A DNA stretch of 64,000 nt, from assembly GCF_902832845.1 (NCBI RefSeq), contig NZ_CADFDB010000002.1, positions 186,001 to 250,000 on the forward strand, in the 5' to 3' direction. The notes under the pieces are model-generated. The model did no database searches. It was given only the letters and a program-made list of their open reading frames with translations, and was not told the origin of the DNA. Made by a program: the position numbers and the translations under genes. The DNA is from Burkholderia metallica (GTDB taxonomy: Bacteria > Pseudomonadota > Gammaproteobacteria > Burkholderiales > Burkholderiaceae). Below, piece by piece: positions 40,977 to 48,071 of the stretch (the first letter of the stretch is position 1; each line of letters starts with the position of its first letter).

Positions 40977-42317
40977 TCAGTTCACCGCATCGGCAAGCGG
41001 CTGCGCGTCGGCGCGCGACACGCCGCCGTCCTGCGCCGCGGCCGACGTCGCGCGGCGCTGCGATGCGTCGTGGTATTCGAGGTAGGTGCGCTGTATCGCG
41101 ATGTGATCGGCGATGTGCCGCGCGTCGTGCCACACGCCCCAGATGAAGCTGGAGCCGCGCCGCGACAGCCACGGCAGCCCGAGGAAATAGATGCCCGGCT
41201 CCTTCGACACGCCGCGCTGATGCTGCGGCTTGCCGTCGTCGGCGAATGCGTCGACCTTCAGCCAGTCGTAGTCGACCGCATAGCCCGTCGCCCAGACGAT
41301 CGACGTGACGCCCGCGCCGGCGAGGTCGAGCGCGAGAATCGGATGCGCGACACATTCCGGGTTCGGCAGGATGCGGCGGGCCTCCGGTTCTTCCGGCAGG
41401 TCGAGGCCGTTACGCGCCGCATAGGCGTCGGCCGCGTCGAGCAGCGACAGGTAGTTCTCGTCGCCGCGTGCGAGATTGATCGCCAGATCGCGTTCGAACA
41501 CGGCCACGCCGCCGTCGAACGATTTCGTCAGCCCGACGAGCGTCACGCCCTGGTTCGCGAGCCGGCGGAAATCGACCGTATGGCCGCCGCGCGCGCCGCT
41601 TACCGCGATCGTCACGTGTTCGCGGCCGGGCGTCGCGACTTCCTTGTCCCATTCGCCGAGCACGCCGAGCCACCAGCAGAAGTCGCGGCCGCGATACGCG
41701 CGCGGCGGGCGATCGTGCGGGCCGACCGACAGGTACACCTGCCGGCCCGCGCGCTGCAGTTCGTCGGCAATCTGCACACCCGACGAACCCGCGCCGACCA
41801 CCAGTACCGCGCCGTCCGGAAGCTGGCCCGGGTTGCGGTAGTCGGCGGAATGGATCTGCACGAGGCGCGCGTCGTCCGGCGCGATCGGCGGAATCACCGG
41901 GCGCTGGAACGGCCCCGTCGCGACGACCACGCGGTTCGCCTCGATCGTGCCGTCGGACGTCTCGACGACGAAACCCGGCTTGCCCGTATTGCGCACGACC
42001 TTCTTCACCTCGACGCCCGTACGGATCGGCGCGTTGAACTTGCGCGCATACGCTTCGAAGTAGTCGGCGACCTGGTCTTTCGACGCGAACGCATCGGGAT
42101 CGAGGCCGTCGAATTCGAGGCCGGGGAAGCGGTCGTGCCACGCGGGGCCGTTCGCGACCAGCGAATCCCAGCGCCCCGTGCGCCAGCGCTCGGCGATGCG
42201 GCTGCGCTCCAGCACGAGATGCGGCACGCCCAGCTTGCCCAGGTGCTCACTCATCGCCACGCCGGCCTGACCGGCGCCGACGACGAGCGTATCGATTGAC
42301 GTTGTTTCGACTGCCAC
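40977..42317 (-). CDS. flavin-containing monooxygenase-like protein
   Basis: The 446-residue protein has an FAD motif (TLVVGAGQAGVAMSEHLGKL), a second Rossmann motif for NADP (VLVVGAGSSGVQIADEL) and ATGYAVDYDWLKV near the end, as in class B FMOs. HSADYRNPGQL occupies the place of the FMO fingerprint in variant form. It probably hydroxylates a nitrogen or carbon of a small substrate. It heads the FMO-Rid-DUF1028-M20 operon. The ATG has a GGAGACAGCC site. The region upstream (42,318-42,623) is intergenic. Confidence 0.87.
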   Translation of the reverse strand: MAVETTSIDTLVVGAGQAGVAMSEHLGKLGVPHLVLERSRIAERWRTGRWDSLVANGPAWHDRFPGLEFDGLDPDAFASKDQVADYFEAYARKFNAPIRTGVEVKKVVRNTGKPGFVVETSDGTIEANRVVVATGPFQRPVIPPIAPDDARLVQIHSADYRNPGQLPDGAVLVVGAGSSGVQIADELQRAGRQVYLSVGPHDRPPRAYRGRDFCWWLGVLGEWDKEVATPGREHVTIAVSGARGGHTVDFRRLANQGVTLVGLTKSFDGGVAVFERDLAINLARGDENYLSLLDAADAYAARNGLDLPEEPEARRILPNPECVAHPILALDLAGAGVTSIVWATGYAVDYDWLKVDAFADDGKPQHQRGVSKEPGIYFLGLPWLSRRGSSFIWGVWHDARHIADHIAIQRTYLEYHDASQRRATSAAAQDGGVSRADAQPLADAVN

Positions 42318-42623
42318 GGCTGTCTCCTTCTGAAGTGCGGCTCATGCGACGCTCGTGTCGTCGCGTGAGGGGGAATGGAGACATTCTGCTGACAGGCCGC
42401 GTGGCGCGAAATGATGTTTTTTGTTGGTGTTGACGAGCAAAAAGCTGGGCGTGGCGGGGATGGCGGGCGGCGTATGGGCCGGGAGCGGTTCGATGCGTCC
42501 GTGTCGCGCCGACGCTCACGCGTGCATCGACTCGACGCCTGTCGTGTCGCGCCTGCGGGGCCGTCGTCGACGCTGCCGGCGCCGCCGGCGTTGGCTGCAC
42601 CGTCCCGCGCCGCCACCCTCGCG
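42318..42623. other. 306-nt intergenic region before the FMO operon
   Basis: It holds the presumed promoter of the FMO operon. A local AT-rich stretch (about 42,408-42,440, ATGATGTTTTTTGTTGG) is the only feature that stands out. It is also the end of the Reb locus; no clear terminator was found. Confidence 0.35.
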
Positions 42624-43223
42624 CTATACGCCTTTCTTGTCCAGCAGGGCCTGATACTTCTGCAGGCTCTCGTCGATCCTGTCGAGCGCGACGCTCGCGG
42701 CCTCGCCTTCGATCGCTTCCGCGGCACCCGCGACGATCGCCGCGGTCGCCACGAACAGATCGGTCAACAGCAGACCCACCGCATCCATCGCCATCCCGCG
42801 CACGTTCTCGTCGACGGTCTTCTGCGCCAGATCCTTCATCAGTACGCTCTTGCCCGCGATCGCCAGCGACGTCGTCGCCTCGAAGTAGTTGGCCGCCGCC
42901 TGCGCGACCATCCCGCCCGCCTGCGTGATCAACATGTTCGGGCCGACGGCGATCTGCGTCGTCGCATAGGACGCCGCCTCCGCATTGATCGCCTGCACGG
43001 TCTGCAGCGCGGAGCCGCCCGACCCGGCCGCACCGGCGACCGGGTCGGGCGCTTTCAGCGCATCGGTGAACCGGCGCAGCCGGCTCACCGGCCACGCGCG
43101 CGCGCCGGCCTTCGGTGTCCCGGCCGGCGTCGTGGCTTCGACTGCGGCGTCCGCGTCCGTGACGGCGTCCGGCGTCTGCGTCGCACCGTCGCCGCGTCCG
43201 CCCAAAAGACCTTTCATGTTCAT
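42624..43223 (-). CDS. R-body-locus protein of unknown function (199 aa)
   Basis: The protein begins MNMKGLLGGRGDGATQTPDA with a disordered N-terminus (about 1-70). A helical, Ala-rich domain follows (LQTVQAINAEAASYATTQIA, GGMVAQAAANYFEATTSLAI, KSVLMKDLAQKTVDENVRGM). The pattern of small and amide residues resembles a diverged RebB domain, but I cannot assign it firmly. Two ATGs 6 nt apart are possible starts, and neither has a strong ribosome binding site. It is the last gene of the sigma factor-rebB-orf unit, so it probably belongs to the R-body system. Confidence 0.65.
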   Translation of the reverse strand: MNMKGLLGGRGDGATQTPDAVTDADAAVEATTPAGTPKAGARAWPVSRLRRFTDALKAPDPVAGAAGSGGSALQTVQAINAEAASYATTQIAVGPNMLITQAGGMVAQAAANYFEATTSLAIAGKSVLMKDLAQKTVDENVRGMAMDAVGLLLTDLFVATAAIVAGAAEAIEGEAASVALDRIDESLQKYQALLDKKGV

Positions 43224-43252
43224 GGTTCACGTATCCCGAGAGTCATCGCGAC

Positions 43253-43570
43253 CTAATGCGCCGAACCCGTCTGCGGCCCGGCCGCCGGAACCTGCGGCAA
43301 GCCGCCCGATCCGCCACCCGTCCCACCGCCCGACGCGCTCTTCGGCGACGCTTCGACGGACAGGATCATCGCCACCGCCTTCGACACGACGGCGTTCGAA
43401 ATCTGGTTCAGCGCGGCCTGCTGCTGCGTCATGTTCTGCGCCGAGATGCCGACCGCCTGGCTGAACATCTGGTAAAGCGTACCCAGCGCCTGGGCCGGAG
43501 ATCCCGCGACGACGTTGACGTTGGTCTGTGTCACCGCGTCGGTAATCTGCTCATTGACTTTGTCTGCCAC
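43253..43570 (-). CDS. RebB-family R-body protein (copy 1)
   Basis: The 105-residue protein contains the RebB core NEQITDAVTQTNVNVVAGSP followed by LGTLYQMFSQAVGISAQNMT. R-body proteins polymerise into coiled ribbons that can extend abruptly. The start is GTG at 43,570, with a GAGGAGGCCTC site; there is no ATG in the right place. The C-terminus is a Gly/Ser/Pro-rich tail (about 80-105) missing from the other three copies. It lies 114 nt downstream of the sigma factor gene and 29 nt upstream of the 199-aa gene. Confidence 0.88.
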   Translation of the reverse strand: MADKVNEQITDAVTQTNVNVVAGSPAQALGTLYQMFSQAVGISAQNMTQQQAALNQISNAVVSKAVAMILSVEASPKSASGGGTGGGSGGLPQVPAAGPQTGSAH

Positions 43571-43684
43571 GAGGCCTCCTCGGATCTCGGCTCCGGCATG
43601 CGATTGAAGGAACGGACGGGCCGGCAGGCCAGCGACGCCGCACATGCCGTTAGGAACGCTGCATACCCGCGTTCGTGAACGTGC

Positions 43685-44242
43685 TTACGCGAGTTCGTCG
43701 CGCAACTTCTTGCGCAACAGCTCGACGCGCTTTCTGGCGAGCGGTTCGTTGATCCCGAGCGCCGCCGCGATGTGCAGGTAGGACCGGTCCTCCTCGAACT
43801 TCAGCGTGAACAGCATCTGCTGCTGAGGTGGCAGCGTGGACAACGCGTGCTGCAGACGCAGCAACTGCTGTCGAAGCAGCAGTTGCTGCTCCACCGACGG
43901 CGCGTGACCCGCCAGCTCGACGATATGGTCGTCGTCCCAGCCCGGGTCGAATTCGAGCATGCCGCGCTCGCGCAACCGGCGCCGCGCGCCGTCGAGGAAG
44001 GCGTGATTCAGCACCAGAAAGAGAAAACCGGAGAGGTTCTGAACGCGCTCCGGCGAGCGCTGCAGGTAAATGTGGACCTTGAGTGCGGTATCGGAGAGCA
44101 GGTCGTCCGCGCGGTGAATATCGCCCTTGCATAACAGGCGCGCGCGGCGCCGCAATTTCCCCTGCATTTCCCGCCACGTGCGATCGAGCTGCTGCGCCGG
44201 AGACTCGGGCGTCGCGGCAGCGTGCTGGTTCGAGGTTGTCAT
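43685..44242 (-). CDS. ECF-like sigma factor of the R-body locus
   Basis: The 185-residue protein has a sigma-70 region 2 (DDLLSDTALKVHIYLQRSPE, LSGFLFLVLNHAFLDGARRR) and a region 4 HTH (LSTLPPQQQMLFTLKFEEDR, SYLHIAAALGINEPLARKRV). This is the layout of ECF sigma factors. No anti-sigma gene is adjacent. Sigma factors accompany reb genes in other bacteria, including Pseudomonas aeruginosa, so it is the likely activator of the reb genes. Two perfect palindromes lie 59-84 nt upstream and may be its control sites. Confidence 0.88.
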   Translation of the reverse strand: MTTSNQHAAATPESPAQQLDRTWREMQGKLRRRARLLCKGDIHRADDLLSDTALKVHIYLQRSPERVQNLSGFLFLVLNHAFLDGARRRLRERGMLEFDPGWDDDHIVELAGHAPSVEQQLLLRQQLLRLQHALSTLPPQQQMLFTLKFEEDRSYLHIAAALGINEPLARKRVELLRKKLRDELA

Positions 44243-44649
44243 CCCGTGTCTTCCTTTTTCATGGAAAACACAGAATCGATTCGACGCCGGGAATGGCGCT
44301 GTTACCCGTGTAACACCGTTATAACGATAATCGGTTTCGGTAAATTTTCTTGATTATTATGAACGGAATTTTCAATTCCCCGGTATTGCCCGATCCGTTG
44401 TTTCAGGTGCGTCGCCGGACCTGAATATCGGCATTGCGATGAAAAAGAACGACTGCCGCCACGACGTGTTCGCTGGCCGGCATGCCGCTATCCATGCCGA
44501 TCGACCCAGCGCCGTTGCCGCCGAAGTGCCGCCCTGTACGGACTGCTGGCCGATTATCTCGATACTTTCATTTTTCTTTTTTCACGCAATGCCGAAGACA
44601 GCGTTTTTCGCTAGGTGGTCGTATCGTCAAACAACCTCGCGCGGAAAAC
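44243..44649. promoter_or_regulatory. divergent sigma factor/Crp-Fnr control region (407 nt)
   Basis: The region is far more AT-rich than its neighbours. Besides the two palindromes it holds TTGATTATTATGAA (44,350-44,363), which matches the first half and spacing of the FNR consensus TTGATN4ATCAA but only part of the second half. It probably contains promoters for both flanking genes. Confidence 0.45.
44301..44326. promoter_or_regulatory. two adjacent perfect palindromes upstream of the sigma factor gene
   Basis: GTTACCCGTGTAAC (44,301-44,314; 5-bp arms, 4-nt spacer) is followed after 2 nt by CGTTATAACG (44,317-44,326; 10-bp palindrome). They lie in a sharply AT-enriched stretch between the sigma factor gene and the Crp/Fnr gene. 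The spacing and shape suit dimeric regulators. Confidence 0.5.
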
Positions 44650-45324
44650 ATGCCTGCCCTTGCTAACGCTCAGACGCTGCGCAATATACCGATACTCACC
44701 GACCTCCCGGAAAGCCTGATCGCTCACGTGGAGCGCCATGTCACGCCGTGGCCCGAACACGGCAATCGCCTGTTGTTCTTCAAGGGCGATCCGGGTGATT
44801 TCGTCGCGTTCGTGCACTGCGGACGCGTCTACAAGACGCTGCACGAACCCGGCGGACGCGAGATCATCCTCGGTCACTCGATGCCGGGCGAACTCATCGG
44901 CGAGAACACGCTGATCCGCGCACACCGGCGCAACTTCACGGCCCAGTTGAGCGCCGACTGCCGCATCTCGCTGCTGCATCGCCCGTATTTCGCGCCGCTG
45001 CTGGCCAACGCGGAATTCATGGGGCGCATCCACGAGCAGCTGTGCCGGCACATCCACCAGTTGAGCGACTTCGTCGAATCGGCATGCCTGTACCGGCTCG
45101 AAGCGAGGCTCGCGCGCCATCTGCTGAACCGCATGCAAGGGAATGATCTCGAGGTGCCGCTGCCGGAGAACCAGAGCGTCCTCGCGGCGATGCTCAACGT
45201 CAGCCGGCCGCGACTGAACAGCAGCCTGCAGAAGATGCAGCGCGACGGCCTGATCCGGCTTCACGAACACGGCGTGACGATCGAGAAGCCGGAACTGCTC
45301 CGGACCATCGTCGACGCCAATTGA
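44650..45324 (+). CDS. Crp/Fnr-family transcriptional regulator in the R-body locus
   Basis: The 224-residue protein has a cyclic-nucleotide-like sensor domain (FFKGDPGDFVAFVHCGRVYK, LGHSMPGELIGENTLIRAHR), a dimerisation helix and a C-terminal HTH (NQSVLAAMLNVSRPRLNSSL, QKMQRDGLIRLHEHGVTI). The four N-terminal cysteines of FNR are absent, so it does not hold an FNR-type iron-sulphur cluster; the ligand is unknown. The ATG at 44,650 has a poor GCGGAAA site. It lies between two groups of reb genes and on the other strand, so it is a good candidate regulator of the locus. Confidence 0.88.
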   Translation: MPALANAQTLRNIPILTDLPESLIAHVERHVTPWPEHGNRLLFFKGDPGDFVAFVHCGRVYKTLHEPGGREIILGHSMPGELIGENTLIRAHRRNFTAQLSADCRISLLHRPYFAPLLANAEFMGRIHEQLCRHIHQLSDFVESACLYRLEARLARHLLNRMQGNDLEVPLPENQSVLAAMLNVSRPRLNSSLQKMQRDGLIRLHEHGVTIEKPELLRTIVDAN

Positions 45325-45406
45325 CGGCCGGGCACGCACGAGCGTCGTGCGGTGCCGCGGCGCGGGGGAAAGCGCGGGCGCCGGATCGGGCGGCGCGCGG
45401 GGAGGA

Positions 45407-45730
45407 TCAGCCGCGCCAATGGCCGATCGCGTTCAGCAGTTGCGCGACCGCGGACAGTTGTGACGCAAAGCTGTCGTTCGCCGAGCGCGCGGCGCCGGCC
45501 GCCGCCGCCGGCGAGCCGGCATAGAGCTGCATGACGCCGACGGTCGTGGCGGCGAGGTTGGACATGGCCTGGTTCGCCTGCATCTGCACCGCGTTGTGCA
45601 GCAGGATCGCGGAGGCGTGGCTGTTCGACTGCATGAGCGTGCCCAAGGCCACGGCGGGCGCCTCGCCCACCACCTTGACGTTGGATTGCGTGACCGCATC
45701 GGTCACCGCGGCGGAAACCTGTTCCGGCAT
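45407..45730 (-). CDS. RebB-family R-body protein (copy 2)
   Basis: The 107-residue protein reads MPEQVSAAVTDAVTQSNVKV followed by VGEAPAVALGTLMQSNSHAS, the RebB signature. The second half is helical and Ala/Ser rich, ending LLNAIGHWRG. A CCAGGAGCAACGAC site precedes the ATG. It is the last gene of the second reb unit. It lacks the N-terminal cysteines of copies 3 and 4 and is more diverged from them than they are from each other. Confidence 0.9.
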   Translation of the reverse strand: MPEQVSAAVTDAVTQSNVKVVGEAPAVALGTLMQSNSHASAILLHNAVQMQANQAMSNLAATTVGVMQLYAGSPAAAAGAARSANDSFASQLSAVAQLLNAIGHWRG

Positions 45731-45851
45731 GTCGTTGCTCCTGGTTGGCTCGCCGCTGCGGTGCAGTCACGGCGAAAGCATGAGTGGGTCGGTCGGCGAC
45801 GCCCCGCCGCACGGGCCGTCGATGCTGTGCGCGCATCGACACGACATCGGG

Positions 45852-45890
45852 CGCCGGGCGGCGGCCACCGATCGGGGCCGCCGCCCGGCG
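45852..45890 (-). terminator. 15-bp perfect stem-loop between reb copies 2 and 3
   Basis: CGCCGGGCGGCGGCC at 45,852-45,866 pairs perfectly with GGCCGCCGCCCGGCG at 45,876-45,890 around a 9-nt loop, 18 nt past the stop of copy 3. No U-tract follows on the minus strand. It may end most transcripts or protect the upstream mRNA and so set the ratio of Reb subunits. Confidence 0.55.
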
Positions 45891-45908
45891 TCGACGCCAG
45901 CCTGCGCG

Positions 45909-46265
45909 TCAGACAAGCGCCTTGCCGAGCGCGAGCACGTCGGCCAGTACGGACAGCACGCCGTTCGAGCCGATTTCCGTCGAGGCGGCGCCTGCGCTCG
46001 CCGGCCCGAGCGTGTACAGCTGCATCGTGCCCACGTTCGTCGAGGTCGGCAGTTGCACCGCCGACTGCGACTGCTGCTGTACCGCGTTCTCGAACAGCAC
46101 GCTGAGCGAATGGCTCTGGGCCTGGTACAACGAGCCCGTTGCCATCGCCGGCGCTTCGCCGACCACCTTGACGTTGGTTTGCGTGACCGCGTCGGTGATC
46201 GCGGCGTTCACCGCGCACGTCTTGCAGTTGCACGGGTCTTTCAGGTCATCTGCGTTATCTGCCAT
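45909..46265 (-). CDS. RebB-family R-body protein (copy 3)
   Basis: The 118-residue protein begins with a short Cys-bearing leader (MADNADDLKDPCNCKTCAVN) before the RebB core AAITDAVTQTNVKVVGEAPA, then MATGSLYQAQSHSLSVLFEN. The tail (STEIGSNGVLSVLADVLALG) is nearly the same as in copy 4. The ATG at 46,265 has a CAGGAGAAATACG site. The three cysteines in CNCKTC could form disulfides that stabilise the ribbon; that is an inference. Confidence 0.92.
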   Translation of the reverse strand: MADNADDLKDPCNCKTCAVNAAITDAVTQTNVKVVGEAPAMATGSLYQAQSHSLSVLFENAVQQQSQSAVQLPTSTNVGTMQLYTLGPASAGAASTEIGSNGVLSVLADVLALGKALV

Positions 46266-46381
46266 CGTATTTCTCCTGATTCGCGAACAGGCGCCGCATC
46301 GAATCGGCTCTGCCCGTTCTGTCGTTTGCTCCGGAACACCGCGCGGCACCGCTGTTCAGGCGCCGGCGGCCATGCGGGGCC

Positions 46382-46415
46382 GCGGCACGGCGGCGGCGTT
46401 GGCGGCGCGTGCCGC
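46382..46415 (-). repeat. stem-loop between reb copies 3 and 4
   Basis: GCGGCACG at 46,382-46,389 pairs with CGTGCCGC at 46,408-46,415 across a GC-rich 18-nt loop. It lies about 40 nt past the stop of copy 4. No T-run follows. Its role could be mRNA processing or stability. Confidence 0.4.
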
Positions 46416-46452
46416 TTGCGCCGCCGTTCAACCACGGCGTTGCGATGGCACG

Positions 46453-46785
46453 TCAGCCCTTGACGGCCTTCCCGATCGCGATCACGTCGGCCAGAATCGA
46501 GATGATCCCGTTCGCGCCGATTTCCGTGGCGGCCGCGCCCGCGCTTTCCGGCCCGATCGTGTAGAGCTGCATCGTCCCCACGTTCGTCGACGTCTGCGAC
46601 TGGATCGCGGCCTGCGACTGCTGCTGCACCGCGTTCTCGAACAGGATGCTGAGCGAATGGCTCTGGGCCTGGTACAGCGAGCCCATCGCCATTGCCGGCG
46701 CTTCCGCGACCACCTTGACGTTGACCTGTGTGACCGCATCGGTAATCGCGGGATTCACCTGGCACACTTGACACGTATCAGCCAT
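46453..46785 (-). CDS. RebB-family R-body protein (copy 4)
   Basis: The 110-residue protein (MADTCQVCQVNPAITDAVTQ, VNVKVVAEAPAMAMGSLYQA) has the full RebB core and a C-terminus ending DVIAIGKAVKG. It shares most positions with copy 3, so the two arose by duplication, and it has two leader cysteines (CQVC). An AAGGAGCTAC site precedes the ATG. It follows the 218-aa gene by 81 nt. Confidence 0.92.
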   Translation of the reverse strand: MADTCQVCQVNPAITDAVTQVNVKVVAEAPAMAMGSLYQAQSHSLSILFENAVQQQSQAAIQSQTSTNVGTMQLYTIGPESAGAAATEIGANGIISILADVIAIGKAVKG

Positions 46786-46866
46786 TTGTAGCTCCTTGGT
46801 TCACGTAGTTGAGAGATCGCACATCGGGGGCCGGCCGGTCTCGTTTTCTGCCGAATAACCCGCGTG

Positions 46867-47523
46867 CTACTCCATGGACGCTGCGCCGCGGGTATCGTGA
46901 ACGGTCGTGACGACGGCGATGGGCAGTTCGGGCGCGTCGGAAGGTTCGGCCGGGGCGTCGGCGGCGCTGCGCAGCCGTGCCTCCATCGCGTCGAGCCGCG
47001 CGGAGAGCCGTTCGGCGAGCGAATCGACGTATTGCCGGAAGCAGGCGTCGATTTCCTGCCGGATCAGGCCGGTCAACTGTTCGCCGATCATCGCCAGCGC
47101 CTCGCGGGTGCTGTCCTGGATCTCGGCCGCGGCACCGGCCTGCGCGTCGCCGTCGCCCGACGGCTCGTTCGCGTCGAGCACGCCCGCCACTTTCCGCTGT
47201 TCCGACGCCAGCATGCCGAGCGTCGTCTCGTTCTGTGCGTCGATCGTCTGGAGGATGCCGCGCATCTTCTCGTACGCCTTCTGCTGGTTGAGCTGCAGGA
47301 AGTGCTTGATCTGTTCGCGCGCTTCCTGCCGGGTTTTCAACTGCGGCAACGGCCGGTTCGCGGCGGGCGCCGGCGCGGCCGTGCCGGCGGCCGTCGCCGG
47401 CGGATTTCCGTGCCTGCCCGACAGTTGGTCCAGCAGCGCCTGTTCTTCGGCCGGCGCGAGGGGCCGCCCCAATCGCTTCTCCGCGAGCTGCCGCAGCAGC
47501 GGGTCGAGTGCGTCTTGGCTCAT
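46867..47523 (-). CDS. coiled-coil protein at the head of the reb unit (218 aa)
   Basis: The protein starts MSQDALDPLLRQLAEKRLGR and has a Pro/Ala-rich linker (about 38-60). Long amphipathic helices follow (QKAYEKMRGILQTIDAQNET, ALAMIGEQLTGLIRQEIDAC) that look like coiled coils. There is no membrane segment or signal. I know of no function; its place directly before two reb genes on the same strand suggests an assembly, scaffold or regulatory role in R-body formation. The start follows GAGGTAAGCC and is 3 nt from the stop of a 34-codon frame upstream. Confidence 0.75.
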   Translation of the reverse strand: MSQDALDPLLRQLAEKRLGRPLAPAEEQALLDQLSGRHGNPPATAAGTAAPAPAANRPLPQLKTRQEAREQIKHFLQLNQQKAYEKMRGILQTIDAQNETTLGMLASEQRKVAGVLDANEPSGDGDAQAGAAAEIQDSTREALAMIGEQLTGLIRQEIDACFRQYVDSLAERLSARLDAMEARLRSAADAPAEPSDAPELPIAVVTTVHDTRGAASME

Positions 47524-47526
47524 GGC

Positions 47527-47631
47527 TTACCTCGTCTCGAAGTCCGCCCGCGGCGCCGGTGCGTGCGGGCGGGGAGCGGACGGACGCCGTGCGGCGGTGC
47601 GCCGGTCGGCAGGCTGCAATGGATATCGCAT
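47527..47631 (-). CDS. putative 34-aa basic small protein at the head of the reb unit
   Basis: A 34-codon frame (MRYPLQPADRRTAARRPSAP, then Pro/Arg-rich, ending ADFETR) has a strong CGGGAGAACACC site. Its stop lies 3 nt before the start of the 218-aa gene. This arrangement suggests a translated leader or small protein coupled to the next gene. The Arg/Pro-rich composition is also what random GC-rich DNA gives, so coding is uncertain. Confidence 0.45.
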   Translation of the reverse strand: MRYPLQPADRRTAARRPSAPRPHAPAPRADFETR

Positions 47632-48071
47632 GGTGTTCTCCCGGAAATGGACGTGCGATGGCCTGACCGGAAATTCGGCAGGACCGCTGCAGGGACGAAC
47701 CGTGAGACGAGTCTGTGAAATCGGGCTCCGCGTGCGCGGTGCGCGCCGATGGCGGGTCAGCGATACGTGTGGTGGGCGTGCGGCGAGGACGGCGGGTAGA
47801 AAGGAATACATTTCGCGGACATGCCGTGTCGCGCGAAAGGTCGATTTCTATATGCGTGCGTGCCGCGACACCGGATGGCCGGATCGGGAAATTCGGCGGC
47901 GCGCACGATGCGTTGCGCGACGCGCGAATGCGATTCCAGCGGTTGCGCGGGCATCGGAATCACGTCGCCGACATAGTGGAAGGAGATGCGGCCGTCCTCG
48001 GGCATCAGGCCAGGGCGACCCCGATCGAACGGTTCGTCCTGCCGGGAATGCATCGGCGCCTGCGTGTAATT
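47632..48071. other. 440-nt region upstream of the reb unit
   Basis: It must hold the promoter of the 47,631-45,407 unit. A 98-codon minus-strand frame (47,757-48,053, starting MHSRQDEPFDRGRPGLMPED) is open but has no family match I know and no clear ribosome binding site. I leave it uncalled. Confidence 0.35.

Noticed and set aside
44350-44363. TTGATTATTATGAA considered as a true FNR box
   Set aside because: Only one half-site matches well, so it is mentioned as an element of the control region but not called as an FNR site.
47757-48053. A 98-codon minus-strand frame upstream of the reb unit
   Set aside because: No ribosome binding site and no recognisable sequence; the C-terminal half is His/Pro/Arg-rich, like non-coding DNA.
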